From Winogradskyella sp. UBA3174 (lineage in GTDB: Bacteria; Bacteroidota; Bacteroidia; Flavobacteriales; Flavobacteriaceae): DNA of 48,035 nucleotides. The stretch spans positions 1-48,035 of the forward strand of contig NZ_DEXW01000046.1 in the NCBI RefSeq assembly GCF_002364335.1. Direction: 5' to 3'. The stretch's first letter is position 1, and every line of letters starts with the position of its first letter. Shown one piece after another: positions 35,345 through 41,945 of the stretch. The translations under genes and the position numbers were made by a program. The notes under the pieces were generated by a model. The model saw only the letters and a list, made by a program, of their open reading frames with translations, searched no databases and was not told where the DNA came from.

Positions 35345-36013
35345 ATGAAAAATATAGTCCTTCGATTATTTGATTTAATAAAAAAAGGAGAGCTAAAATT
35401 TCTAATTAACGGCATATTAAAACGTATCATTTCAAAGAATGAATCCTTTGGTTTAAAAAGAGATTTGAATGTCGTATTTCAAAATCCGGATGCATTAATT
35501 GACATTACTATACGACCTTTTAGAGATGGTGACCAAGATTATTTTACAATGGACTTACAAAATGATGGTCTTGTTGAAAAAAAAATTCCGACTTGCTTTG
35601 TAGCTACCAACACTGAAGATATCCCGTGTTACAGACAATGGCTCTTGGGACCAAAGCAAAATAATAAGATACAGGAATTTTGGGGAAAAGCATTTCCTGT
35701 TTTAAACAAAGATGAAGCGCTAATAGAAAGTGTCTTTGCTATACCAACGTTTAGAGGTAATAGAATTATGCCAGCAGCCATGGCTAGAATTGCTGAAAAA
35801 GGAAAGGATTTAGGAATCAGATGGGTAATTGTTTTCGTAGGTACAGACAATATTCCATCACTAAAAGGATGTCAGCGTTCAGGGTTTTATCCTTATGTTC
35901 TGAGAACGGATAAATGGTTTATGTTTAAGAAAACAATAGCTTTTACAGATATATCCAAAGAATTAATGGATACATATTCTAATAATATCTTGAGTACTAA
36001 ACCTAAAAATTGA
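35345..36013 (+). CDS. GNAT family acetyltransferase-like protein
   Basis: The 222-residue product is basic at the N-terminus (LFDLIKKGELKFLINGILKRIISKN). The second half has the GNAT pattern: a beta strand IESVFAIPTFRG with an acetyl-CoA loop-like FRGNRIMPAAMARIAEKGKDLGI, then WVIVFVGTDNIPSLKGCQRSGFYPYV. The substrate is unknown. The resemblance is to acetyltransferase-like proteins of polysaccharide loci, though no such locus is nearby. Confidence 0.6.
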   Translation: MKNIVLRLFDLIKKGELKFLINGILKRIISKNESFGLKRDLNVVFQNPDALIDITIRPFRDGDQDYFTMDLQNDGLVEKKIPTCFVATNTEDIPCYRQWLLGPKQNNKIQEFWGKAFPVLNKDEALIESVFAIPTFRGNRIMPAAMARIAEKGKDLGIRWVIVFVGTDNIPSLKGCQRSGFYPYVLRTDKWFMFKKTIAFTDISKELMDTYSNNILSTKPKN

Positions 36014-36145
36014 GCAATAAATTATAAACGTTCTGAGCTATTGCTTTTTATTCCAATCGGATTTTGATATTATCAAAGTAAAAAAATTCATAATGGCTCA
36101 CATCAGGATTTTATATTTAATTAGTAATAGTCTGAAGTAGATATA

Positions 36146-36542
36146 CTAATCTAACACGTCATCTGTAATAATTAATTTATACTCATACCTGTTTTTGGTA
36201 GGTTCATTAAATATCCATAAATCGTTATGGATAGGGTCTTGGTCATAAGTCAAAATATAATTAGCATCAACAGTTTTGAATAGCTTTATGTTACTAAAAA
36301 TAAAAGATTCTGATGGTGTTATCGGATCTGTTGTGTCATTAAGATCACTTGCAACTCGCAAATTAGATTAGCTTGCCACTGGTAATTGTACACCACCTTC
36401 GGTAAATAATATCAGATCTAAGCTCGAATTATTTTGTATTATATATTAGGTTTTAAAACCAGAGTTAATATTATCGTCTTCATCATCGCATGTGGTAGCT
36501 ACTATTAATGGCAGTATGAGATATTCTAAATAACGTTTTCAT
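36146..36542 (-). pseudogene. Decayed small lipoprotein gene
   Basis: Read on the minus strand from the ATG at 36540-36542, the opening MKTLFRIS must shift frame to continue as ILPLIVATTCDDEDDNINSGFKT, a lipoprotein signal with an acidic tail. The same frame then meets a TAA, continues YIIQNNSSLDLILFTEGGVQLPVAS, meets a second TAA at 36368-36370, and runs on as the open 71-codon stretch ending LIITDDVLD. That stretch has no standard start of its own (TTG only). One frameshift and two stops mark it as inactive. The family is unknown. Confidence 0.65.
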
Positions 36543-36569
36543 CTTTTTTTGTTTGAGGTTTAGTTCAGC

Positions 36570-37060
36570 CTACTCTACATTATAGTTTATTAATTCTGAG
36601 CATTCTGTAGTGCCATTTTTTTTATAATAATAAACAGCTCTGTCATTTCCTTCTAGAGTAACAGAGTATGTGTTATCGCAATGTACAGTAAGGTCTCTTC
36701 TCTGCGCAAGTTGTTCGTTTGCATCAGCGTCTTCTTGGTTATAGTCAAAATAATAACTACCATCTTCTAAAAGGGCCCAAGTTCCTGTTGCAGTTTCAAC
36801 ATCTACATAAAGTGAACTAAATGTATTGTCGTCTCTAAACTCTAAAATGATACCAGAATCTTCTCTTGTGTTTTGAAACCATTGATCTACGTACGTCCAT
36901 TCTGTTCCTGTCCATTGGTCTATAATAGACTCTAAATTTTCATCACGATATAATTCCCAAGTCCCAAGTACTTTTGCTTCAACAGTTTCTTGTTATAATC
37001 GTCTCTTTCGCAGCTGATAAATAATAGGACGACCACTAATACTAGTATTAATTTTTTCAT
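36570..37060 (-). pseudogene. Frameshifted lipocalin-like lipoprotein gene
   Basis: The start at 37058-37060 encodes MKKLILVLVVVLLFISCERDDYN, a lipoprotein signal with lipobox FISC. After about codon 23 (near 36990) one base is missing. In the next frame the protein continues ETVEAKVLGTWELYRDENLESII through to NGTTECSELINYNVE and a TAG at 36570. With the base restored it would be 163 residues. The GTWEL opening and beta-rich sequence resemble lipocalin-like Bacteroidota lipoproteins. A single indel could also be a sequencing error. Confidence 0.7.
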
Positions 37061-37207
37061 ATTGTATGTCTTTGTTGTATAACAATAAAGGCTAGTAAAA
37101 TCCGGACATTATTATAATAAATACTTTAAATAAAAATTAAGTAAATGAAAGTTAGTGAGTTAAAATGCTTAGAGATTTGCTGTTTTTCTCACTCAAATGC
37201 TGTATTT

Positions 37208-37936
37208 CTAATTTATAGGTAAGTAAAGTTTCATGTTATTCAATTCAATAGTATCTAAATGACCCATTTTAGATGTATCTTTAGTTATTAAATGCATATG
37301 TAAAAATGAATTTTGATGTGTAAAAACACTTTTATGTTCTGTTGAAAAGAAACCAATAATCTCTACATCTTCGTTTGTTAAATTATAGTTGGCCTGTCCT
37401 TGGTGTGCCTCTTCTGGCGACGATATTTTGGTTCCGATTGGAAGATTCTGAACGTGAATTGTAGCCTTAGTAGCGTTTCCAATAAGTTTAAAAACAAACG
37501 GTCTTTTTGCTGTTGTTGTTTTGTCGTTTATATAGTTTTCTACCTCCTTAATAGACGTAATATCTTATGGTAGATCTATCTCTTTCCAAGTGTCTACATT
37601 GCCATAAACAAAGAAAGGTGCCGTTGTGTTAAATGTTTTATCTAGAGTCATTGTAGAGTCTGTCAGAATTTTAGACACGTAGGCTTCGCCATTATTTATT
37701 AAAATTTCTCCGGTTAAATAACTTTCAGGTCCAATACCATAAAGCCCTTTTTTAATTGCAATAGTCTCAAGATTAATACGGCTACCTAATTCGCCTTTCG
37801 ACATTACATTTTTCATAGCACCAACAACTTTTATAGGAGTGTACGCGTCTTGCTCTAAATCTGTTGATTTCGTATTAGAGTTGCAAGATATTAGTGTCAT
37901 AAAAAAAAGAACGAGTGCTATAGGTTTTGTATTTAT
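37208..37936 (-). pseudogene. Inactivated acetolactate decarboxylase-like lipoprotein gene
   Basis: A single frame of 243 codons carries one internal TAA (37565-37567) and has lost its start: the reading begins at ATA, then NTKPIALVLFFMTLISC, a lipoprotein signal. The first half has GELGSRINLETIAIKKGLYGIGPESYLTGEILI and PFFVYGNVDTWKEIDLP. After the stop it continues to FLHMHLITKDTSKMGHLDTIEL. The three histidines HxH-x10-H match the zinc ligands of alpha-acetolactate decarboxylase (BudA/AlsD; 194, 196 and 207 in the Brevibacillus enzyme, from memory). The family normally forms acetoin and is cytosolic, so a lipoprotein version is unusual. Confidence 0.7.
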
Positions 37937-38098
37937 TTATTAAGATCTGTTATTAAATTAGTGCCAATATATTTATTATAATAGGTTGTTTTATCGCGGA
38001 TTAAATTAATAAATAGAAAACGAAGTCAATGAGCCTAAGTCGTAATAAATGTATTTACCCAAACTCAGTTTGTGTTTTTAGTTAATTACTGACAAGTA

Positions 38099-38278
38099 TT
38101 AACCATTTGGTGCATCATTTTCGATTATAGTCATAGTTCTATGCTTATAATAATCAGGTAAAGGCAAAGCATTAGGTGATATTTTATTTAAATAACCAAA
38201 AGATTGTTAATAAAGCAAATAGAATAATTGCAAGTGTAACACCAGTTATTTTTTTCTTTTTAAAATATTGTTTTTCAA
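38099..38278 (-). pseudogene. Remnant of a small membrane protein gene
   Basis: The minus strand holds ITGVTLAIILFALLTIFWLF in one frame, then NKISPNALPLPDYYKHRTMTIIENDAPNG and TAA (38099-38101) in the next. A possible beginning, LKNNILKRKK from a TTG at 38278, is in a third frame. Together they give a one-helix protein of about 60 residues with two frameshifts at A/T runs. The family was not recognised. The rest of the 435-base gap 37937-38371 shows only the ECF-type promoter at its end. Confidence 0.45.
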
Positions 38279-38321
38279 TTCCTTAAGGTTTTGTTAAACT
38301 CTGTTAATAAGGGTTAATTGC

Positions 38322-38347
38322 TGTAACAATATTAAAAAACATCCGTC
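38322..38347 (+). promoter_or_regulatory. ECF-type promoter of the microprotein array
   Basis: TGTAACA (38322-38328) and CGTC (38344-38347), with 16 bases between AAC and CGTC, are the same geometry as upstream of the ECF sigma gene. The CGTC ends 27 bases before the first ATG of the array (38375). Confidence 0.65.
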
Positions 38348-38374
38348 TATATAGTATAAATAAATATTAAAATT

Positions 38375-38461
38375 ATGAGAACATTATATAACATTAAAAT
38401 TACAGATAGAACGAACACAACTGAAACGTTTGTTTGGAATTCGAAACGACGTTACAACTAA
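38375..38461 (+). CDS. Microprotein, array copy 1 (28 residues, divergent N-terminal half)
   Basis: The peptide begins MRTLYNIKITDRTNTTET and ends FVWNSKRRYN. It shares MRTL, the NTT motif and the whole C-terminal decapeptide with the other copies, but differs at about eight positions in the first 17. It is basic, with no cysteine and no signal peptide. The start is the ATG 28 bases after the ECF -10 core. The function is unknown. Confidence 0.7.
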   Translation: MRTLYNIKITDRTNTTETFVWNSKRRYN

Positions 38462-38498
38462 ACTAAGCGTAAAACCATCACATTATAACATCAACATT

Positions 38499-38585
38499 AT
38501 GAGAACATTAAATACCAACAGAATTACAGCGACAGCGAACACTACTAAAACCTTTGTTTGGAATTCGAAACGACGTTACAACTAA
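38499..38585 (+). CDS. Microprotein, array copy 2
   Basis: The 28 residues begin MRTLNTNRITATANTTKT and end FVWNSKRRYN, with six basic and no acidic residues. The protein sequence is identical to copy 3. The spacer upstream (37 bases) resembles those of copies 3 and 4 and presumably holds the translation start signals. Confidence 0.75.
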   Translation: MRTLNTNRITATANTTKTFVWNSKRRYN

Positions 38586-38624
38586 ACTAAGCGTAAAACT
38601 ATCAATCATTATAACATCAACATT

Positions 38625-38711
38625 ATGAGAACATTAAATACCAACAGAATTACAGCGACAGCGAATACTACTAAAACCTTTGTTTGGAATTCGAAACGAC
38701 GTTACAACTAA
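38625..38711 (+). CDS. Microprotein, array copy 3
   Basis: The amino acid sequence is identical to copy 2 (one synonymous difference, AAC/AAT). It is separated from copy 2 by a 39-base spacer and from copy 4 by another 39-base spacer. Confidence 0.75.
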   Translation: MRTLNTNRITATANTTKTFVWNSKRRYN

Positions 38712-38750
38712 ACTAAGCGTAAAACCATCAATCATTATAACATCAACATT

Positions 38751-38837
38751 ATGAGAACATTAAATACCAACAGAATTACAGCGACAGCAAACACAACGAA
38801 AACCTTTGTTTGGAATACAAAAAGACGCTACAATTAA
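38751..38837 (+). CDS. Microprotein, array copy 4
   Basis: It begins MRTLNTNRITATANTTKT and ends FVWNTKRRYN. Compared with copy 3 it has seven synonymous codon changes (GCG/GCA, AAT/AAC, ACT/ACA, ACT/ACG, CGA/AGA, CGT/CGC, AAC/AAT) and one conservative replacement (S to T). That pattern indicates selection on the peptide sequence. It is the last copy before the terminator. Confidence 0.78.
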   Translation: MRTLNTNRITATANTTKTFVWNTKRRYN

Positions 38838-38844
38838 TTAACTG

Positions 38845-38860
38845 GTTATCTATAGATAAC
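38845..38860. repeat. 16-bp perfect palindrome after the array
   Basis: GTTATCTATAGATAAC lies between the last microprotein stop and the terminator. It could be an operator or an RNA processing/stabilising hairpin. Confidence 0.5.
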
Positions 38861-38880
38861 ACAGCAATCAAAACAATCAG

Positions 38881-38926
38881 TAAACACCCTTGTTAATTTA
38901 TATTTTCAAGGGTGTTTATTTTTTAT
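38881..38926 (+). terminator. Strong terminator of the microprotein array
   Basis: TAAACACCCTTG (38881-38892) pairs perfectly with CAAGGGTGTTTA (38907-38918) over 12 bp with a 14-base loop, followed by a run of T. Confidence 0.88.
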
Positions 38927-38987
38927 TCGTTTTGGTCTTATTTTAACTATTCACACTCAGCTTGCATAGTTTTGTCTTTCCCATTAC

Positions 38988-39094
38988 CGTCAGTTCGCGT
39001 GTTTCTAGTTAGTGAGAAATATATCGATAACCTTTGTGATTCTATGAGCTTCTCGATACAAAATTCTAAAAAGCGAATTTCACTCGAAGTGACG
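38988..39094. repeat. 107-bp dispersed repeat, copy A (upstream of the GIY-YIG gene)
   Basis: It begins CGTCAGTTCGCGTG and ends CACTCGAAGTGACG. The ends are imperfect inverted repeats (12 of 14), and a second inverted pair (ATCGATAA / TTCTCGAT) lies inside. Copy B at 39490-39596 has exactly the same length and differs mainly in the central loop. Similarity continues to about 39115. The structure is MITE- or REP-like. Confidence 0.85.
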
Positions 39095-39119
39095 ACATAT
39101 GTGCAAATTGAACTTCTAC

Positions 39120-39170
39120 CGTCAGTTCGAGTGTTCCAATTTTTTCTATTGGAATGTATCGAGAACCTTT
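39120..39170. repeat. Partial repeat copy with its own hairpin, directly before the GIY-YIG gene
   Basis: CGTCAGTTCGAGTG (39120-39133) repeats the left end of copy A. It is followed by a hairpin TTCCAAT (39134-39140) / ATTGGAA (39148-39154), then TGTATCGAGAACC, a segment also seen in the other copies. It ends about 15 bases before the ATG at 39185. Confidence 0.7.
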
Positions 39171-39184
39171 ATTATATTTAGACC

Positions 39185-39475
39185 ATGAAACAATCTTATG
39201 TATATATCCTAAAATGTTCAGACGGTTCTTATTATACAGGCATTACGTCGAACTTAACTAATAGAATAGTAGAACATAAAGCTGGAAAACATAAAGATAG
39301 TTACACCCATCGTCGAAGACCATTAGATTTAGTTTTCTATGCAGAATTTACAGATATTAATATGGCAATTGAAACCGAAAAGCAAATTAAAAACTGGTCT
39401 AGAGCTAAAAAGGAAGCCTTAATCAATGGCGATTATGATAAACTACCTAATCTAGCTAAGAAGAATTTTAATTAG
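39185..39475 (+). CDS. GIY-YIG nuclease superfamily protein, flanked by repeats
   Basis: The 96-residue product is a complete single-domain GIY-YIG protein. YVYILKCSDGSYYTGITSNLTNRIVEHKAGKHKDSYTHRRRPLDLVFYAEF holds the two strands (YVY, YTG), the arginine of TNRIVEH and following helices. EKQIKNWSRAKKEALINGD supplies the conserved glutamate/lysine region. The domain nicks or cuts DNA in repair and in mobile elements; the role of the short UvrC-N-like (YhbQ) type is unclear. The gene sits between a 107-bp repeat on each side, the downstream one starting 14 bases after its stop. Confidence 0.88.
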   Translation: MKQSYVYILKCSDGSYYTGITSNLTNRIVEHKAGKHKDSYTHRRRPLDLVFYAEFTDINMAIETEKQIKNWSRAKKEALINGDYDKLPNLAKKNFN

Positions 39476-39489
39476 GTTTGATGTATAAG

Positions 39490-39596
39490 CGTCAGTTCGC
39501 GTGTTTCGAGTTAGTGAGAAATATATCGAGAATCTTTGTTGCTCTTTAAACTTCTCGATACAAAATTCTAAAAAGCGAATTTCACTCGAAGTGACG
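39490..39596. repeat. 107-bp dispersed repeat, copy B (downstream of the GIY-YIG gene)
   Basis: Same length and ends as copy A; the outer 35-45 bases on each side are nearly identical and the middle differs. Similarity continues to about 39617 (ATTGAACTT). On the minus strand this copy replaces the 3' end of a nuclease gene, whose reading frame runs into it. Confidence 0.85.
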
Positions 39597-39617
39597 ATAT
39601 ATGTGTGAATTGAACTT

Positions 39618-40234
39618 TCAAAATAACTAAGAGCTTCAGACATAATTTCTACTTGGTCATTATCTTGAATTTGAAGGTCATTTTTAAATAAAAGTAATCT
39701 TCCCTTAGTTATAAGGTAAGTCCAAGAGAAATGATATGAAAATATATTTCTCGGAACTTTTACATTTATAGCTGAGTGAGAAGAGTCAGCAACAAATTCA
39801 TTTGATATAGTTACAAGTTTATTTATTTTAAGACTTTTTGAAATAGAGAGATAACTTTCAATTTGTACTTTATCGATACCATTATTTTTGTTTTTCATTT
39901 CAAAAAGTGCAGCATCAATAATAATTCCTTTAGTAACAACAATTATTAATCCATTAATACGACATGGACTAATATCGGGAAAACATGCTTATGTGAAATA
40001 GTAAGCTCGTCCTGAACGATTTAATTTTATACTTTTAAAAATACCATCTCTATATTCTTTAACCAATCTTACTGTTGCCATAAAAATTGAAGTTAAAGCC
40101 ATTTCATCTCCAGTTTTAAGAGTTGGGATTAATCTTGCATGTTGTAGTTTAATCTGACCGCTTTTTACAAATGAATCAAAATCTATTTTTTTAAGTCCTA
40201 CTAGTTTGGTTAATTTTTTTTGAATCCCTTGCAT
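39618..40234 (-). pseudogene. PD-(D/E)XK nuclease-like gene, nonsense-mutated and truncated by a repeat
   Basis: A single frame from the ATG at 40234 encodes MQGIQKKLTKLVGLKKIDFDSF through IFMATVRLVKEYRDGIFKSI to AYYFT. It hits a TAA (39989-39991), then continues in the same frame as ACFPDISPCRINGLIIVVTKGIIIDAALFEMKNKNNGIDKVQIESYL. The D..ExK arrangement (IDAALFEMK) fits a PD-(D/E)XK nuclease core. The frame then reads INVKVPRNIFSYHFSWTYLITKGRLLLF up to SYFES, where repeat copy B takes over (about 39617). The lost C-terminal part was not found nearby. About 205 codons remain. Confidence 0.7.
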
Positions 40235-40292
40235 AAGGATCTCTTTATTAAAGGTCTCGCTTATGAGTAGTTGCGTGGTTTAGAACTAAACT

Positions 40293-40967
40293 TTATAAGT
40301 CTTCTGGTAACGGAGAAATCATAATATGTGCTCTGTGCGTACCAGGATTCATAATCCAAGGATGGTTTGAAGCCGCTGGTGCTTCAGGTAAACCTGTAGA
40401 TGCTGCTGTTGCAAAAGGCATATACACCACATAGCGTAGTCGTGCTCCGTCTACTTTTAAAGTTTCAGAATCGTACATTATTTTTTTGCCGTAGTAAATG
40501 TGTAAGGTTCCGCCAGTTGGTATTTTAAGGTCACCTGCTTTTGCTTCTGCTTCACGGATATTAAAGATTTCTTGGTGTTTTTTACCTTCTGCTTTTAAGG
40601 CACGTCCTCTTGCCATAAAAGGGTCTAAATCTTTGTGGTAACATGCAGCACTAAAGCCATCTTTTTTAGGATCGTCTGCGAGTACTATAAATTCGTTATT
40701 CCCTTCTCTTAGTGTTACAAATTCGCCTGCCATATTATAGCCAATAACTTTACAACCTGCTCTGCTTGCTTCTGGTGCAGCCATTAATGCGGTTGCAATT
40801 AAAGCGGCATCGGTATCAATTGGTTGTAAGTTTTTATTTATTTCTGTTGCAGCTTCTGTTATGGTTTCCGTTGCAGCAGGTTCTTCTATTGCTGTGTTTG
40901 TTTTGTCTGATGAGTTACAAGACACCAAAATTCCTGTAAAGATAAATGCTGTAATAATGTGTTTCAT
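40293..40967 (-). CDS. Exported lipoprotein of unknown function
   Basis: The start at the ATG 40965-40967 (MKHIITAFIFTGILVSC, lipobox LVSC) is preferred over an in-frame ATG 36 bases upstream, which would put extra residues before the signal peptide. The mature part is alanine/threonine/glutamate-rich to about residue 45. It continues AALIATALMAAPEASRAGCKVIGYN, then HKDLDPFMARGRALKAEGKKHQEIFNIRE and NHPWIMNPGTHRAHIMISP. No named family was recognised. Confidence 0.75.
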   Translation of the reverse strand: MKHIITAFIFTGILVSCNSSDKTNTAIEEPAATETITEAATEINKNLQPIDTDAALIATALMAAPEASRAGCKVIGYNMAGEFVTLREGNNEFIVLADDPKKDGFSAACYHKDLDPFMARGRALKAEGKKHQEIFNIREAEAKAGDLKIPTGGTLHIYYGKKIMYDSETLKVDGARLRYVVYMPFATAASTGLPEAPAASNHPWIMNPGTHRAHIMISPLPEDL

Positions 40968-41084
40968 ATTTATCAGTATTTTAGTTGTGTTATAAATAAG
41001 CATAGGGTTTGGATTATAAGTTGCTTAACTTTCTTGTAGTTACGTTAAGCCACTAATTTAGCAAATTAAAACCGAATATAATAT

Positions 41085-41116
41085 TTACGAGTCCCAATAA
41101 TTATTGGGACTCGTAA
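41085..41116. repeat. Perfect 32-bp palindrome
   Basis: Two 16-base arms without spacer (TTACGAGTCCCAATAA and its exact reverse complement) lie between two minus-strand lipoprotein genes. No U-tract follows on either side, so it is not a standard terminator. It may be a dispersed palindromic repeat of the kind scattered in flavobacterial genomes, or an operator. Confidence 0.85.
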
Positions 41117-41163
41117 GGCGTTTAAAATTCATAACACATTGTAAACGTTATTGTGGCAGGTTT

Positions 41164-41694
41164 TTAACTGTCTTCTTTTTTTAGAGGGGAATGATGTTCG
41201 CTTACAATTTTCCAACCATTATCTGTATTGACAAACAATAACGAAATTTGGTCATTTACAACCACAAGGTCGTCACCAAATTTGAGGTGAAAATCGGAAT
41301 GAAAGGTTATATTGGCAACATCTCCATAAACGGCAACCATCATGTCTTCAGTGTCAAATTTTACGACTTCAGTAACCGCACCAAACGTATTACGTTCATA
41401 GTCTTCATTAGCGACACTGCCATTGCGTGGTTCTCCACCTTTAAATTCTGTAAACTTTGGGCTGTAGGCATGAAACGCAATGAGTTTATCTAGATCTCCA
41501 TCCTTAAGACTTTGCACAATAGCATCCCAAGTTTCTAGTAGTTCTTGTTTTGCTTCAGGAAATTCATCATTAATTAAATCAATTTGGACTTCCTCAACTT
41601 CTACTTCCAATGCAACGTTCTGTTCTTTTTCTCCACATCCTGTGAATAAAACTCCCAAAAGTACAATCAATACTAATGTCAATTTAGTTTTCAT
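41164..41694 (-). CDS. NTF2-like (SnoaL/DUF4440-type) lipoprotein
   Basis: The 176-residue product has lipobox FTGC (C20). The mature part has the alpha+beta NTF2-like pattern: ELLETWDAIVQSLKDGDLDKLIAFHAYSPKFTEF, DVANITFHSDFHLKF and NGWKIVSEHHSPL. Such domains may be enzymes or binding modules; no catalytic role can be assigned. It is preceded by its own 251-base upstream gap. Confidence 0.8.
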   Translation of the reverse strand: MKTKLTLVLIVLLGVLFTGCGEKEQNVALEVEVEEVQIDLINDEFPEAKQELLETWDAIVQSLKDGDLDKLIAFHAYSPKFTEFKGGEPRNGSVANEDYERNTFGAVTEVVKFDTEDMMVAVYGDVANITFHSDFHLKFGDDLVVVNDQISLLFVNTDNGWKIVSEHHSPLKKEDS

Positions 41695-41865
41695 AATTTT
41701 ATAGTTGATTTATTAGTTAGTAATCAGTAAGTTACTAAAATTTTGATGACTTAAGATTTCTTGTAAGTAGATACTTATAACAGACTTTTTTTGTGAATGT
41801 GCTATACCTAATTGTATAATTCTATAAAACTAGAGATGGTTTTGCGCTGTTTGTAATGCTATAAA

Positions 41866-41895
41866 AAAAAACCTGATGGGCTACATCAGGTTTTT
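41866..41895. terminator. Bidirectional terminator downstream of the cyanophycinase-like gene
   Basis: ACCTGATG (41871-41878) and CATCAGGT (41884-41891) are flanked by an A run and a T run. It is closely related to the terminators at 43258 and 45280. Confidence 0.8.
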
Positions 41896-41945
41896 AGAGT
41901 ATTTATAAAACGAGTAATTAGTTATACGTGTTATTATGGCTTGTT

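Larger units (their letters stand above)
38375..38837 (+). repeat. Tandem array of four 124-126-bp units, each with a 28-codon gene
   Basis: Units start at 38375, 38499, 38625 and 38751. Each has an 87-base reading frame followed, for the first three, by a 37-39-base spacer (actaagcgtaaaa...cattataacatcaacatt). Spacers are almost identical. Units 2 and 3 differ by one base in the coding part. Unit 4 differs mostly at synonymous positions, and unit 1 differs in its 5' half only. The array lies between an ECF-type promoter and a strong terminator, so it is probably one transcript. Confidence 0.92.

Noticed and set aside
36146..36361. An independent 71-codon gene
   Set aside because: Its only start is a TTG, and the upstream sequence in the same frame continues the protein past stop codons to a lipoprotein signal.
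38375..38837. CRISPR array
   Set aside because: Units are 124-126 bp with variation spread through them at codon third positions. There are no short identical repeats alternating with unique spacers and no cas genes.
38912..39181. An 89-codon plus-strand reading frame
   Set aside because: It consists of the terminator flank and dispersed repeat copy A, so the translation is a by-product of the repeat.
39452..39617. C-terminal part of the 148-codon minus-strand frame
   Set aside because: Below 39618 the frame reads through repeat copy B and the antisense of the GIY-YIG 3' end; only the part above belongs to the nuclease gene.
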